Made by a program: the position numbers and the translations under genes | The notes under the pieces: generated by a model | What the model was told of the DNA's origin: nothing | Databases searched by the model: none | The model's input: only the letters and a program-made list of their open reading frames with translations | Origin: Bacteroidales bacterium | GTDB taxonomy: Bacteria > Bacteroidota > Bacteroidia > Bacteroidales > GCA-2748055 | NCBI GenBank assembly: GCA_021740585.1 | Contig: JAIOZM010000015.1 | Coordinates: 1-58,475, forward strand | Reading direction: 5' to 3' | DNA: 58,475 bases | In this document: piece after piece, positions 45,101-55,000 of the stretch | Layout: the number at the start of each line of letters is the position of its first letter | Position numbering within the stretch: position 1 is the first letter of the stretch

Positions 45101-45544
45101 TCGAAGGCTATTATAATTTGAGAAAACACCTGCTCTTGATTTTGAGTTAGACCGCCAGCCATTAAACAGATCATAAGGACTTCGAGGATCTCTGGCCATC
45201 CAGAAAGAATTAAGATCCCTGCAATTATCGTTTGGACCATCTTCATCAAGAAGCATTGCTTTGTATTCAATAATGACAGGTCCGTTTAATACTTCTGTGA
45301 ACCAGGCGGTTGTACCTCCTCCATCAATTTCGAGAACCTTGTTCTCTCCTGATGTAATCTTATTATTGACTTTCCCATCGGGAGTTTGTTCAACAACCCA
45401 ATTTGCCAGGCCATTTTGAAAATCATCAGCAAAAAGTAATTTTTCAATAGCTATTCCTGAGGGTAAATCCTGGGAAAGAAGCACTGAGCATGGGTACAAA
45501 TTGAGCAAAAGAGCCAATATGATTTTATATGAAATATTTTTCAT
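42167..45544 (-). CDS. DUF6250 + PL22-like beta-propeller + CBM multidomain protein
   Basis: An 1125-residue secreted protein (signal peptide ending VLLSQ). A DUF6250/concanavalin-like domain lies at about 30-248 (FADDFQNGLANWVVEQT...NSLRTYYTGVGG). A TolB-like beta-propeller at about 260-645 contains VWSADGKYLLFRTLRNG and a His-rich strand with His605, His610, His613, His614, His617 and His619 (HPHPNSSPDG). An FN3-like domain (about 652-735), a CBM6/35-like domain (about 745-855), another FN3 (about 885-965) and a terminal CBM-like domain (about 985-1118) follow. The HxHP...SPDG pattern resembles the metal-binding site of PL22 oligogalacturonate lyases, so beta-elimination is the suggested activity. 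There is no T9SS domain. It is the largest enzyme of the operon. Confidence 0.78.
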   Translation of the reverse strand: MKNISYKIILALLLNLYPCSVLLSQDLPSGIAIEKLLFADDFQNGLANWVVEQTPDGKVNNKITSGENKVLEIDGGGTTAWFTEVLNGPVIIEYKAMLLDEDGPNDNCRDLNSFWMARDPRSPYDLFNGWRSNSKSRAGVFSNYNSLRTYYTGVGGHKNTTTRFRRYTGHGDKPLLEEHDISADQFQLEANHMYQIRIISCDKIVQYYIDDILLFDFYDPHPYTSGWFGFRTVSNHMIVDDFKVFKASVDNRLLNQWDKSLEYSEKLGLGKLLTQKTLRLGWKEQDFFTEDKIFYQSERTIFTDPSTKGTSWQMTSDPAVESNEYTDIPVWSADGKYLLFRTLRNGKAERWLMDADGNNLRSVANEHQTDFEKGFWSIRYPDIIYYSKTIEVDNKTLTRLLSFNVKDGSEKIIADYPGDLGVLQPPHPSEELFLYGDFMNGEWEDKEHPSRAFITNRNEILHVINFEKLFHRLRFTKSEDGRIFYNFDLPRQSFTCKPDGSDIIEIPFDGGHPDWIPGGKTVFFNAREVLPDGTKNFDIRYDAINVDGTNLHTIYPYGGHASACLDGKYFVCDGGEGAGSVNYVSLEENNTTQKLFMNQTSRYDHTNKWHPDHHSTHPHPNSSPDGTKVVSNSDVMGQFSDIFVSVSHFPDPPENLTFVREAKENYICWRKPGKSLETEGYLVYASKKGLNDFYLFSSEIIKDTCIMVSSDLLKTNSFCVIAREYSGLISRPSKILYPVAVSQFEKYHSLVLEAEWAEINFPSEERINMTDASNGYFVELLPQGQLKFDLDVPETGEYVFWARVKGSSGLSFKLNDSYSFSLKGVDETWIWQKSTQPLELVSGRQVIIANATQPGISIDKIIITREKKFLPNGLYTIDNLKPEAPVITRAVNLSPNTNQISWTKSKSNDVLYYNVYCSTNPDFIIGQNNLIGSPSECRWTDWGLQAGTSYYYKITVVDYWGNESEFTSASVNIEPFIPIECKLKISDCDYSGFDTAYSSQIGETFLIATHKENQAAGLKWDFDIPSAGKYAIWGSSVNTLKLTSEFDIIIDNILQTEWKAFGLYDTWKWSPLGRKQSGSPEIFIFEKGVHKIEFIPRKAGAVSGDIIISNDPSFWPFSEMKSTGY

Positions 45545-45587
45545 TTATTGGAATTATTCAAGAAAATGGGAATACGAAATAAAAATG

Positions 45588-47699
45588 TCAGTCGGTAAAT
45601 ACTATCTTCCTGGTCAACACTTCATTATTAGCAGTCATCTGCAAAAAGTATATACCACTGGTGATATTCAGCTCAGTTGATTCGATTGTCAGATTATGTT
45701 TTCCTTTTTGAAATTCTTGAATTAAGCTGTAGGATATTTCATTTCCTGTTACATCAAAAATCTTGAATACCACCTCAGAATTACCTGCCAAGTTAAACTG
45801 AATGGTAAAATCGTTTTTAAAAGGATTAGGATAGACAGAAAGTTTTTCTGAAGGTTCTATAAATTCATTTCTTGCAGAAGTTGGAAAGTCAGAAAACACC
45901 GCAGTTACTTCTTTATTTCCATCCATAAGCAATAAGGCAGGATTTTGAGTTGAAACAAGATCATCTGTCCATCTTAGAAAAGAATAGCCTTCATCGGGAG
46001 TAGCGATTAAGGCTAATTGTACTCCTGTATAAAATTCTGTACCTGTTGGATTTGTTGAAACACTGCCATGTCCCTGAACAATAATATTCAAACTGAATTT
46101 GTCTGCTTCTTTGTAATTTGCGGTTATTGTTACACCAGAAGCCGGCATTGTAACAAAAGTCTCAGCCTTTGTTGGGTCAGAGATGTATTGAGTATCGCCT
46201 GTCCATTTATCGAAAATAAAACCTGAGGCAGGAGAATCAGCAATGATTATTTTTTCTGTTCCTTCTACACACTGACCATCTCCACTTCCGGAATTTACAA
46301 TTAATGAGTAGGTAACAGCTGCGGGAGCATTCAAAAAATCATCCACTTCAGATTTTGACAATCGCTTAGCAAGATCGACTTTATACCAGCCCCAATATGT
46401 TTTAATTATGGCAAAATTGCCATCGGGACTATTCCAGCCTTCAGGTTGCTGGGAAGAAGTATAAGTTGTTTCATATCCAATATAATGATGAGCAAAGCGA
46501 CGCGGTATTTCAGAATCCTCTGAATTGTATGAGTTTTCAAAGCACTCGCCAAATCTTGGTTCCCAGGGTAAATCGTAAAGTATCGGGCCATTATTTGAAG
46601 ACATACCGGTTGTACCATCATATCGATTTGCTGAAAATTGACATCCGCTACCCAGAGTAGCTGAATTCCATTCATCCATTGGAAACCTTAGAAATTCTGA
46701 TGGATTCTCAGGATTAAATGCATGAAAAAAAGCTTTGCCGGTTTTGGAGGGATAGCCCTGAGCGGAATAGTAGGAGGCATCAGCAGCATTGTAGCGGACT
46801 AGTAACCCTGGATACAGTTTGTCTCCATCTTTAAAATAGGTTGGATCCATATGAGGGGTTCTCTTATATATCGACTGAATTTTTGTTCCATTAAAATTGC
46901 GAATAACAACACCACCTCCATCTTCATCTACTTCAAAAATGTGATCAGCAAATGCACATACGTAATCGAGTGTAGCTAAATCGAAAGTTGGAAACGGACT
47001 ATCTGCATTTAAATATACCCTGCTGCCATCCACATGCCTGACAACTTTTTTTTCATAAAAATTATAGACAAAGGCATTTTTACCTTTGTTCGAGATTAAT
47101 AAATCGCCATCGGGAGATACATCATTCCCATCTCCACCACCTACATCTTTTTCATTCAGGCTGAAAGATGCAAATTCCTGGAATACCTCTGTAATACCGG
47201 TGTTAATATTACAGGTTTTGATTAAATTTCCAGCAAAATAAAACACATTTTCCGGGTCCCCGGGAAGCCATCTGATAGCTGTTGAAGAAGAAGGTACCCC
47301 AGTAATGGTAATTGACCTGATGTATTCTGCAGTGCTACCATCAAAAAGAGCGAGCTTTACATAATTACTGCCAGATGCTTCTTGTAAAAAAAACAGGCTA
47401 GTGTCGCTATTCCATGCATTCCTTTCGCTGTTCATTATATTTTTACCTCCACTAAAAATGTAGGTCCATTTGCGGCCAAAGTTTGGTTCATAAAAGGAGC
47501 TTCCAATACTTTTTGGCCTGATGGCATCAAAATCTACAGTAGGCAGAGGGTAATTTGCTTTGTGAGTATAAGCCCTTTCAATATAATCTTTGACTAGTTC
47601 CTCTGAGAAAACGGATCGAAAATAGTCCAGATCATTTTTTTGTGAAAACATGGCGCAAAACTGAAAGCTAAAAAACAGTATTAATAATGTTTTTCTCAT
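45588..47699 (-). CDS. Secreted beta-propeller protein with InlB-like repeats and T9SS domain
   Basis: A 703-residue protein (signal peptide ending CAMFSQ). Residues about 30-460 look like a beta-propeller (DGTTGMSSNNGPILYDLPWEPRF and repeated WD-like strands) but show no recognised catalytic motif. Two divergent InlB-like (Bacterial_repeat_2 type) modules lie at about 465-540 and 541-610 (ITANYKEAD, GNKEVTAVFSDF). A type A T9SS sorting domain spans about 625-703 (LSVYPNPFKNDF...GIYFLQM). It is probably anchored on the cell surface. Function is unknown; it could be a new lyase or a glycan-binding protein. It is separated from the LamG protein by 132 bp holding a strong hairpin. Confidence 0.78.
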   Translation of the reverse strand: MRKTLLILFFSFQFCAMFSQKNDLDYFRSVFSEELVKDYIERAYTHKANYPLPTVDFDAIRPKSIGSSFYEPNFGRKWTYIFSGGKNIMNSERNAWNSDTSLFFLQEASGSNYVKLALFDGSTAEYIRSITITGVPSSSTAIRWLPGDPENVFYFAGNLIKTCNINTGITEVFQEFASFSLNEKDVGGGDGNDVSPDGDLLISNKGKNAFVYNFYEKKVVRHVDGSRVYLNADSPFPTFDLATLDYVCAFADHIFEVDEDGGGVVIRNFNGTKIQSIYKRTPHMDPTYFKDGDKLYPGLLVRYNAADASYYSAQGYPSKTGKAFFHAFNPENPSEFLRFPMDEWNSATLGSGCQFSANRYDGTTGMSSNNGPILYDLPWEPRFGECFENSYNSEDSEIPRRFAHHYIGYETTYTSSQQPEGWNSPDGNFAIIKTYWGWYKVDLAKRLSKSEVDDFLNAPAAVTYSLIVNSGSGDGQCVEGTEKIIIADSPASGFIFDKWTGDTQYISDPTKAETFVTMPASGVTITANYKEADKFSLNIIVQGHGSVSTNPTGTEFYTGVQLALIATPDEGYSFLRWTDDLVSTQNPALLLMDGNKEVTAVFSDFPTSARNEFIEPSEKLSVYPNPFKNDFTIQFNLAGNSEVVFKIFDVTGNEISYSLIQEFQKGKHNLTIESTELNITSGIYFLQMTANNEVLTRKIVFTD

Positions 47700-47738
47700 A
47701 ATTTATTAATGATCAAATAAATGACAAATAGGGTTATA

Positions 47739-47774
47739 AATTCTCCCGGATTATATCCGGGAGAATTCTTTTTT
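47739..47774. other. Strong 12-bp stem-loop inside the PUL operon
   Basis: aattctcccgga (47739-47750) and tccgggagaatt (47756-47767) form a perfect stem around a 5-nt loop. On the plus strand it is followed by six T; on the transcribed minus strand the hairpin is followed by mixed sequence. It therefore looks more like an mRNA-stabilising or processing hairpin after the susC-susD-LamG part of the message than like a terminator of it. Confidence 0.65.
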
Positions 47775-47831
47775 ATTAACTAAAACTGGATTAATTATCC
47801 AAAAAAGAGCTAACAATGAAAAGCTTTTATG

Positions 47832-50396
47832 TTATCTCATTACATTGACAATAACTGTTTTGGGAAGGGCAGAATTATTAATGGTCAGATGAGCGACATA
47901 CAAGCCAGTTTTTACATCACTTGCATTCCAGCGAATTACATTTTCACCGGCAGGCATAAATGCATTTTCAATCTGTTTTACTTTTCTACCCGACATATCA
48001 AATAAGTTAAGCTCAACATTTGCTGCTTTTTCAATTTTAAATGCGAATAGTGCATTGTCAGATACGGGATTAGGATAAATAACAAGCGTGCTCTGGTTTG
48101 CAGTTTTTGGATCAACAGATGTTGTATAGTTTGCCAGTTGAAATACATCGAAGTTTACCATTCCATCTGCAGCCAGAGCTGTTATTTTCAAGGTATTTTC
48201 ACCTGCTTGTAAGTCTGCTTCTATAACAACCTTCTTCCAGATTGACCAAGCTCCGGTAGCTGGAAAGTCAAGAGACTGCTCTATAACTGTGCCCCCAATC
48301 TCGATTTTGGACGGTCTGCTGCCTTCACCACCATGTGCATATCGAAAAATAATGTAATATTTTCCTGCTGAAGGAGCATTTAGTATCCATTCGCCCCAAG
48401 TATTTGGTTCATTTGCAAAATCAATAAAGCCATCTCCCGTGAATCCGGGATTGTTAGTCCAAACATAAGTTTCTGTATCCTTATTTAGATTCGCACCCTC
48501 AATGGCCGAATAGTCATAAGACTGGACTTCCTGAATAACGTCATAATCCGGTCCTGCAGAGGCAAAAATTGCATTTAGTTCTGTATCCTCAGAAATAATA
48601 AATGTCAAATTTGCATCGAAACTTGCCAGAGTACCTGTCCACTGCTCAAACTCATTTCCTTCCATTGCTACAGCGGTCAGGGTAACTTCAGTCCCAGCAT
48701 CAATTAATGTATCTGCAGTACTTCTGGCAACGTAACCATCTCCAATTGTGTTAATCTTTAATTTATACTGCACGCCACCTTCAGCAAATGTAGCTGTAAC
48801 ATTTTTATCCCCATCCATAACAAGAGTTGTGGATATTTGGGTGCCCGTAAGGTCTCCGCTCCAATTTTCAAAATGATTCCCATCATCCGGAACTGCAGTA
48901 AGCGTAACTGTACTTCCCTCAGGGTAGACGCCACCTGCCGGGCTCAGTTTTACAGAGCCTAAACCTGCTGTGGAAACGGTAAGATCATAATAATTTACGC
49001 TACCAGCAGCGAATAAATCTGTGATTTCATCAAGAGTGAGGGCTTTAGAGTATACTCTTATTTCGTCAATCATTCCCTTGGCTCCCTGATGCTTTGTGGG
49101 ATCCGGATTATTGTTGGCTCCGATTACAATAGTATCATTGGTTGAAACGAAATCCCATTCTTTAAAAGCATCGCCATACTCCTGCGAATATACCAGTTGC
49201 GTGTTTGCGTAGAAACTTACTGTTTTAGTTGTGGTATCTCTGGTAGTAGTCAGTAAAACCCACTCACCCTTAATAAACGGGGTGTCTTCCGTCTGAACAG
49301 TTAATTTACTACCGGAAGTGCTTTTTACGTTTATTCTTACAAAAGCACCATTGAAGTCTGTCTGTTGCAAACCAAATGTACCGTAAGTTAAAAATCTGCC
49401 GGTAAATGGAGTTTCAGCCATATTTATCCACATTGAATAAGTGAATGGACTTGCTTTAAAATCAAAATCTTCATTGTAAGGAACAATAAGTTTATCGTCA
49501 ACGCCATCAAAATTCAATGCATTGAACAATTTTCCTTCCACCCATGCTGATTCATCCATACCAATTAGGTTTGCATCGTGACCGTTTCCGGATAAATCGG
49601 CGGCAACCGTTCCGGTTCCTTCATCAAAACTCCAATGAGCAATTAAAATATCAGCAGTACCATTATATAATTCTGCTACCTGATCAGAATTCAAAGCTGC
49701 ATCATATACTCTTATATCGTCAAGTCCACCATTTGTTCCCTGATGTTTTGTTGGATCTGCACTTGTATTTCCACCAATCATAAAAGGATTATCAGTTTCT
49801 GGACCAAAATCCCATTCCAGGAATGCGTCCCCATAGGTTTGGGTATAAAGCATCTGATCGTTAGCGTAAAACGTCACACTTTGTCCGGGAGCGTCTCTAA
49901 CAACAGTGAGGAGAACCCAATCCTGGGTTACATAAGGTTTGTCAGAAGTCTGGACGGTAAGCTTGTTTCCACCGGGACTCTTAACAGTAACCCGCATAAA
50001 AGATCCTCCAAAATTAGTTTGCTGAAGGCTATAGGTCCCTACTGCTATAAGTCTTCCTGAAATTAGTGTGTCGGTAAGATTCACCCACATACTATGAGTA
50101 AATGATTTACTTTTAAAGTCAAACAGAGAGTCATAATTCACAGATAATTTATCATCAACAGCGTCAAATTTCAGGGCTTTTCCCGATTTACCTTCAATCC
50201 AGGCTGTTTCATCCATATTGAGCAGGGTAGCATCATGTCCGTTTCCGCTTTTATCAGCAGCGACCGTACCTGTACCTTCATCGAAGGCCCAGTGTGCAAT
50301 GGGCTTAATTGATATTTGTCCCATCATCAAAGATGTTGCAAAAAGAGCCATGGCTAAGAGGCTCATTGTTCTTTTTAGAATAGAATTAAATTTCAT
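47832..50396 (-). CDS. T9SS surface protein with two LamG domains, InlB-like repeats and CBM
   Basis: An 854-residue protein with a signal peptide (ending TSLMMGQ). Two laminin-G/concanavalin domains (about 32-246 and 251-465) are near-duplicates (AHWAFDEGTGTVAADKSG / AHWSFDEGTGTVAADLSG). Two divergent InlB-like modules follow (about 470-538 and 542-612). A CBM6/35-like domain (about 620-757) and a type A T9SS sorting domain (about 772-854) end it. No catalytic motif is seen. Its position directly after susD is where SusE/SusF-like surface glycan-binding proteins are usually encoded, so it is probably the accessory glycan-binding protein of the uptake complex. Regulation is through the operon's susC promoter. 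Confidence 0.88.
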   Translation of the reverse strand: MKFNSILKRTMSLLAMALFATSLMMGQISIKPIAHWAFDEGTGTVAADKSGNGHDATLLNMDETAWIEGKSGKALKFDAVDDKLSVNYDSLFDFKSKSFTHSMWVNLTDTLISGRLIAVGTYSLQQTNFGGSFMRVTVKSPGGNKLTVQTSDKPYVTQDWVLLTVVRDAPGQSVTFYANDQMLYTQTYGDAFLEWDFGPETDNPFMIGGNTSADPTKHQGTNGGLDDIRVYDAALNSDQVAELYNGTADILIAHWSFDEGTGTVAADLSGNGHDANLIGMDESAWVEGKLFNALNFDGVDDKLIVPYNEDFDFKASPFTYSMWINMAETPFTGRFLTYGTFGLQQTDFNGAFVRINVKSTSGSKLTVQTEDTPFIKGEWVLLTTTRDTTTKTVSFYANTQLVYSQEYGDAFKEWDFVSTNDTIVIGANNNPDPTKHQGAKGMIDEIRVYSKALTLDEITDLFAAGSVNYYDLTVSTAGLGSVKLSPAGGVYPEGSTVTLTAVPDDGNHFENWSGDLTGTQISTTLVMDGDKNVTATFAEGGVQYKLKINTIGDGYVARSTADTLIDAGTEVTLTAVAMEGNEFEQWTGTLASFDANLTFIISEDTELNAIFASAGPDYDVIQEVQSYDYSAIEGANLNKDTETYVWTNNPGFTGDGFIDFANEPNTWGEWILNAPSAGKYYIIFRYAHGGEGSRPSKIEIGGTVIEQSLDFPATGAWSIWKKVVIEADLQAGENTLKITALAADGMVNFDVFQLANYTTSVDPKTANQSTLVIYPNPVSDNALFAFKIEKAANVELNLFDMSGRKVKQIENAFMPAGENVIRWNASDVKTGLYVAHLTINNSALPKTVIVNVMR
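49002..50303. repeat. Tandem duplication of a LamG-domain coding segment
   Basis: The two LamG domains of the surface protein (coding 50303-49659 and 49646-49002) are similar along their whole length, with only a 4-residue linker. This marks an in-frame tandem duplication of about 645 bp. Confidence 0.75.
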
Positions 50397-50440
50397 TATT
50401 ATTTATTTTAGTTAGTGATAATTTAAGAGTACAATTACTT

Positions 50441-52075
50441 TTAATTGGCAGACGATGGATAACCATCATTCTGCTTAAAATTTTTCGAGTCAGGATTTCT
50501 GTCTATTTCAGGTTGAGGGATTGGCATAAGGACATGATAGGGTTGAATATTTGAAGCGGCCTGGTCATTATTAGCTTTTACTCTTTCTAAAAGTTTACCT
50601 GTTCTTACCAATGTAAACCATCTGTTTTCTTCCTGACCGAGTTCTCTGGCACGTTCATCCAGAATGAAATCTATGGTTAGGTCAGAAGCACTTATTTCGG
50701 AAGCATTTACACGTCTTCTTAAGACATTAATTGTTTCTGCAGCATCGTCAAACTTATTTTGTTTGAATTGTGCTTCAGCAAGAAAAAGATATGTTTCGGC
50801 CAATCTTAAATAAATTATTTCTTTGTCCGTTGAAGATTCGGTAACATCAGTTCCCATAATATCGATAAATTTCATTGGGGTTGGGTATATCCAGGCATAG
50901 AGAGGGTCATCCTTCGAAAGTTTTATTTCATCACCATATTTTACAAAAAGCGGAATATTATTCACCCATTGAATGAGTGGAGTCCCAGCTTCTTTCATGG
51001 TTTTAATAAATGTTGAATCGTTGTAATACCAGGTTTTTTTGATGGCAAAATCTGAATTTCTATCATCACCGGCCTCAAAAAGATTCAACCAGAAATCAGA
51101 CATGCAAACTCTCCATTTACCTCTTTGGTAGTTATCCATCGACAGCTTCAAGCCCGGAAACTTCTCATATACCGGCCACCAACCCGCCTTAAAGGTGCCT
51201 GTTCTAACGATGTCTTTTGTCTCTCTGACTCCATATTGAAATACCCATAATGCTTCAGTATTACCATCTTCAATATTTACATTGCCGTCAATAAACATAT
51301 CTGTGAAAGGAGTACCCGGATTATTTTTATTAACGCCATACCTAGCCTTAATCAAGCTCCGGTTAGAGTTAAAAATAAGATCAGTTGCTGTTTGTTCAGC
51401 CATTTCCCAGTCTTCAGCAACCAGGTATGCATTGGTTAAAATATGCTGCGCTGCTCCTTTTGAAATTCTTCCCTTGGCAGGTGGGGTCTGCCCTAGAAGA
51501 GGTATTGAATTTTCAAGATCTAAAATAGCCTGTTCAAGAACTTTGGTTTTAGGATCTCTTTCAAAATCAGTTCGAGGAGATTTTAAGGGTTCAATTATTA
51601 AAGGAACGTCGCCCCATGTTTGAAGTGCGTCCAGATACCAGAAGCCTCTGAAAAAGTAGAGTTCACCTAAAATTTGATTTTTTTCAGATTCAGAATCAAA
51701 TTCAGCATCAGTAATATAAGATAACATTGTATTAATCCTTGCAATGGATTCATAAGTTCTGTTCCACCAACCTTTAACGGCACTAAATTCACCATTTAAC
51801 TCTGCGGAATAGGATCCAAATACCCTATGCCCTTCCTGACCATTAAAAGTGTACTTTACAATATCAGTTCCGGTTTGAACAAATACTTTTCCTTCAATAT
51901 GTTCATGTGCTGCACGATATACAGGAACTAGTCCTGCTTCAAGTCCTGCTTGAGTGGTAAACGTATTTTCAGCAGAAAGGAAAACATTTGGCACTTCATC
52001 CAGAAATGTTTCGTCGCAGGAAATTAGGATTAACAGAAGAGCGGGTATGATTAAAAATAATACTTTTTTATTCAT
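50441..52075 (-). CDS. SusD/RagB-family nutrient-binding outer-membrane lipoprotein
   Basis: A 544-residue protein from the ATG at 52075; the frame extends upstream to 52108 without a signal. The lipobox Cys20 is in ILISCDETFLDEVP. The SusD fold shows in the N-terminal FLDEVPNVFLSAENTFTTQAGLEAGL, LGELYFFRGFWYLDALQTWGDVPLI, the TPR-like ILDERARELGQEENRWFTLVRTG and a final PIPQPEIDRNPD. It acts as the lid over the SusC channel, binding oligosaccharides at the cell surface. It is encoded 19 bp after susC, in the standard order. Confidence 0.96.
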   Translation of the reverse strand: MNKKVLFLIIPALLLILISCDETFLDEVPNVFLSAENTFTTQAGLEAGLVPVYRAAHEHIEGKVFVQTGTDIVKYTFNGQEGHRVFGSYSAELNGEFSAVKGWWNRTYESIARINTMLSYITDAEFDSESEKNQILGELYFFRGFWYLDALQTWGDVPLIIEPLKSPRTDFERDPKTKVLEQAILDLENSIPLLGQTPPAKGRISKGAAQHILTNAYLVAEDWEMAEQTATDLIFNSNRSLIKARYGVNKNNPGTPFTDMFIDGNVNIEDGNTEALWVFQYGVRETKDIVRTGTFKAGWWPVYEKFPGLKLSMDNYQRGKWRVCMSDFWLNLFEAGDDRNSDFAIKKTWYYNDSTFIKTMKEAGTPLIQWVNNIPLFVKYGDEIKLSKDDPLYAWIYPTPMKFIDIMGTDVTESSTDKEIIYLRLAETYLFLAEAQFKQNKFDDAAETINVLRRRVNASEISASDLTIDFILDERARELGQEENRWFTLVRTGKLLERVKANNDQAASNIQPYHVLMPIPQPEIDRNPDSKNFKQNDGYPSSAN

Positions 52076-52094
52076 GATATTAAGCTTAAAGAAT

Positions 52095-55000
52095 TTATAG
52101 ACTAACATTTATACCAAAAATTACCGATTTAATATTTGGATTTTTGTAACTTCCCGTTTCAGGATCAAGGCCCTGCCAATTGGTGAAAGTAAACAGGTTT
52201 CGTCCGTTAACATAAAGTCTCAGTCGTTGCAGGCCAAGTTTTGTCGCAACATTTTCAGGAATTGTATAACCAAGAGATATATCCTTAATCCTAATGTAGT
52301 CTGCACTTTCGTACATAAAACTAGAATAATAGGAAATAGATTTACCAACTCGCATGGTAGGATATTGGTTGGAAGGAGTCTCAGGCGTCCAATAATCAAG
52401 ATCTAACTGGTTATTTCCTGGGCCGCTCGAATTTTCAAGCAGATCATTTATTTTGGTAATTCCGTGAACACCATGAACAAACACGCTAAAATCAAAACCT
52501 TTGTAGCTGAAGGTATTCGTCATACCAGCAAGGAAGTCAGGGATACTTGTTCCGATGATTCTTCTGTCATCAGGATCGATCTCATCGTTTGGTGAAATGT
52601 CTTTTACTTTTATCTCTCCGGGGAGAGCTGAAGGTTGTGCAGTACCTGACATATCTTCATCTTCTTGCACAATCCCATCAAAAACATAATCATATATAAC
52701 ACTTACGGGTTCTCCAATAAACCAGTTATTTCCCACGTCGTCTTTTTTGTCACCATATAAATCAACAATCTCGTTTTTGTTAAAAGAGAAATTAAGATTG
52801 GTTGTCCATTTAAAACGATTTAATCCTTTTTGAACATTTACAGAATTTAAATTGAATTCGAGTCCTTCATTATGGGTTTTTCCAATGTTTGCAAATATTG
52901 AAGTAAAACCGGTAATCCCAGAAACAGCACGTTCCAAAAGTAGGTCACTTGTATTTGACGAATAGTATTCTATGCTACCATAAAGTCTTTGTTTTAAAAA
53001 TCCGAAATCAATTGCTGAATTAAATGAACCTGTCGATTCCCAGCCCAGGAGTGCATTTTCCATTTTCTCCAGAAAATATCCATATACTATTTCATCATTG
53101 AAAATATATGCATCACCAGTGGTCAGGTTGGAAATAGATGAATAGGGGCTTACGGCCTGGTTTCCGTTTTTCCCATAAGAAAGTCTTAATTTGAGGTCGC
53201 TCAATTTATTAGCACTTGACATAAAGGATTCATTATTAATCCTCCATGCAAAAGCGGCCGATGGGAAAGTCCCAAATTTTCGCCCTGAGCCAAAACCTGA
53301 AAACCCATCTTTTCTTGTTGTAAAGGTCAGTAAATATTTGTCTTCAAATCCATAGCTAAAACGTGCCATATATGACATGATGGATGAACGGGAGGCAGAA
53401 CTTTGAGGACTTTGGAAAATAGTGGCAGCAAGAAGATCATTATATAAAACCCCATCATTTGGGAAATTCTCTGCATTTACAGAAAAGGATTCTTTATTGA
53501 ATTCCTGCATACTATATAAACCGGTGAAAACGATTTTATGTTTTTCGGAAAAATCTTTCTCATAATTCAAAATATTTTCGACTACCCAGTTTCTGTTATA
53601 GCTGGAACTTAGGTCTGCAACTCCATTTCTCACGCTACCCTGAGGGGTCTCTCTTCCCTGATACATATCGTCTTTGCTAAAACGAACATCCATACCCAGG
53701 TTTATTCGATATGACAATCCTTCTACCGGGAGTTGAAGGACAGCAAAAGTGTTATTAAATACCTGATATCGCCTGTCATTAACTAGTATATTTTTCTCAG
53801 CGATAGGATTTCCAATGAAATTATTGTTTGCAGGATACATTATTACATTTCCTTTATCATCATAAGGACTCATCCAGGGAGAAAGAATAGTTGCATATTT
53901 TAAATTCCCACTTACACCTGATTCATGCGTTGATGTTAGGTTTAGCGAATTACCAACCTTAAGCCATTTACCGATTTTTTGATCAATATTAAAACGAAGC
54001 CCGGTTCTTTTGTAATTAAAATTTTGCAGAATAAAATCATGATCACCATAACTAACAGAAAGATAATAATTTGTATTTTCTGTACCAGCAGATACTCCAA
54101 GCTGATATTCCTGAATATTGGCGTCTCTTAAAAATACATCCTGCCAGTCTGTTTCAACCCCGGCAATCAAATTTGCATATTCTTCAATAGAATAAATATC
54201 GGATGTATCACTAGGAGCAGAACCTAATTCATAGGCTCTGAGTTTCATGTCCAGGTGACCCGCACCGTCCATTAAGTTTAACTTTTTCGTAATTCTTTGT
54301 TTACCGAAGTAGTAATTAAAATCAACTTTTGCTTTACCCGATCCCCTTTTAGTCGTTATCAGTATTACACCATTTGAACCTCTGGCGCCATAAATGGCAG
54401 ATGCGGAAGCATCTTTTAATATTTCTATCGATTGAATATCATTTTGATTAATCCCACCCAAGCCAACATCAGGAATTCCATCCACAACAATGAGAGGAGT
54501 GTTACTAGCTGAAATAGAATTTAAACCCCTGATGTAGATTTGAGGATCAGAACCGGGTCTGGCATTTGGATTGGAAATTACAACTCCAGCCACAGCTCCC
54601 TGCATTGACTCAAGGACATTTACAGAGGGTAAATTTTCAAGTCTGTCCTTTGAAACAGATACAACAGAACCTGTGAGGTCACTTTTCTTACTCGTACCAT
54701 AACCGATCACAACCACCTCATCGAGTTCCATTACATCTTCCTCGAGAGATACGTTAATGTTCTTTTTATTACCAACCTCAATTTTCTGATTTAAGTAGCC
54801 TATGAAGGAAAAGTCGAGTGTAGATTCTTCAGAGCGAACCTTTATTTGGTATTGACCATCTGGATCTGTAATAGTTCCGTTATTAGTGCCTGACTCAATA
54901 ACGTTTGCGCCAGGAATCGGAACTCCAGATTCATCAATAACTCTTCCTTTAATCTGAAAATCATCAACAGACTGATCAGGCAGAGATTGAGGATTCAAAA

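Noticed and set aside
47739-47774. Hairpin taken as the terminator of the susC-susD-LamG message
   Set aside because: On the transcribed minus strand no T-run follows the stem, and the next genes continue the same operon.
49544-50060. Two plus-strand frames opposite the LamG protein
   Set aside because: They are shadows of the duplicated LamG coding sequence.
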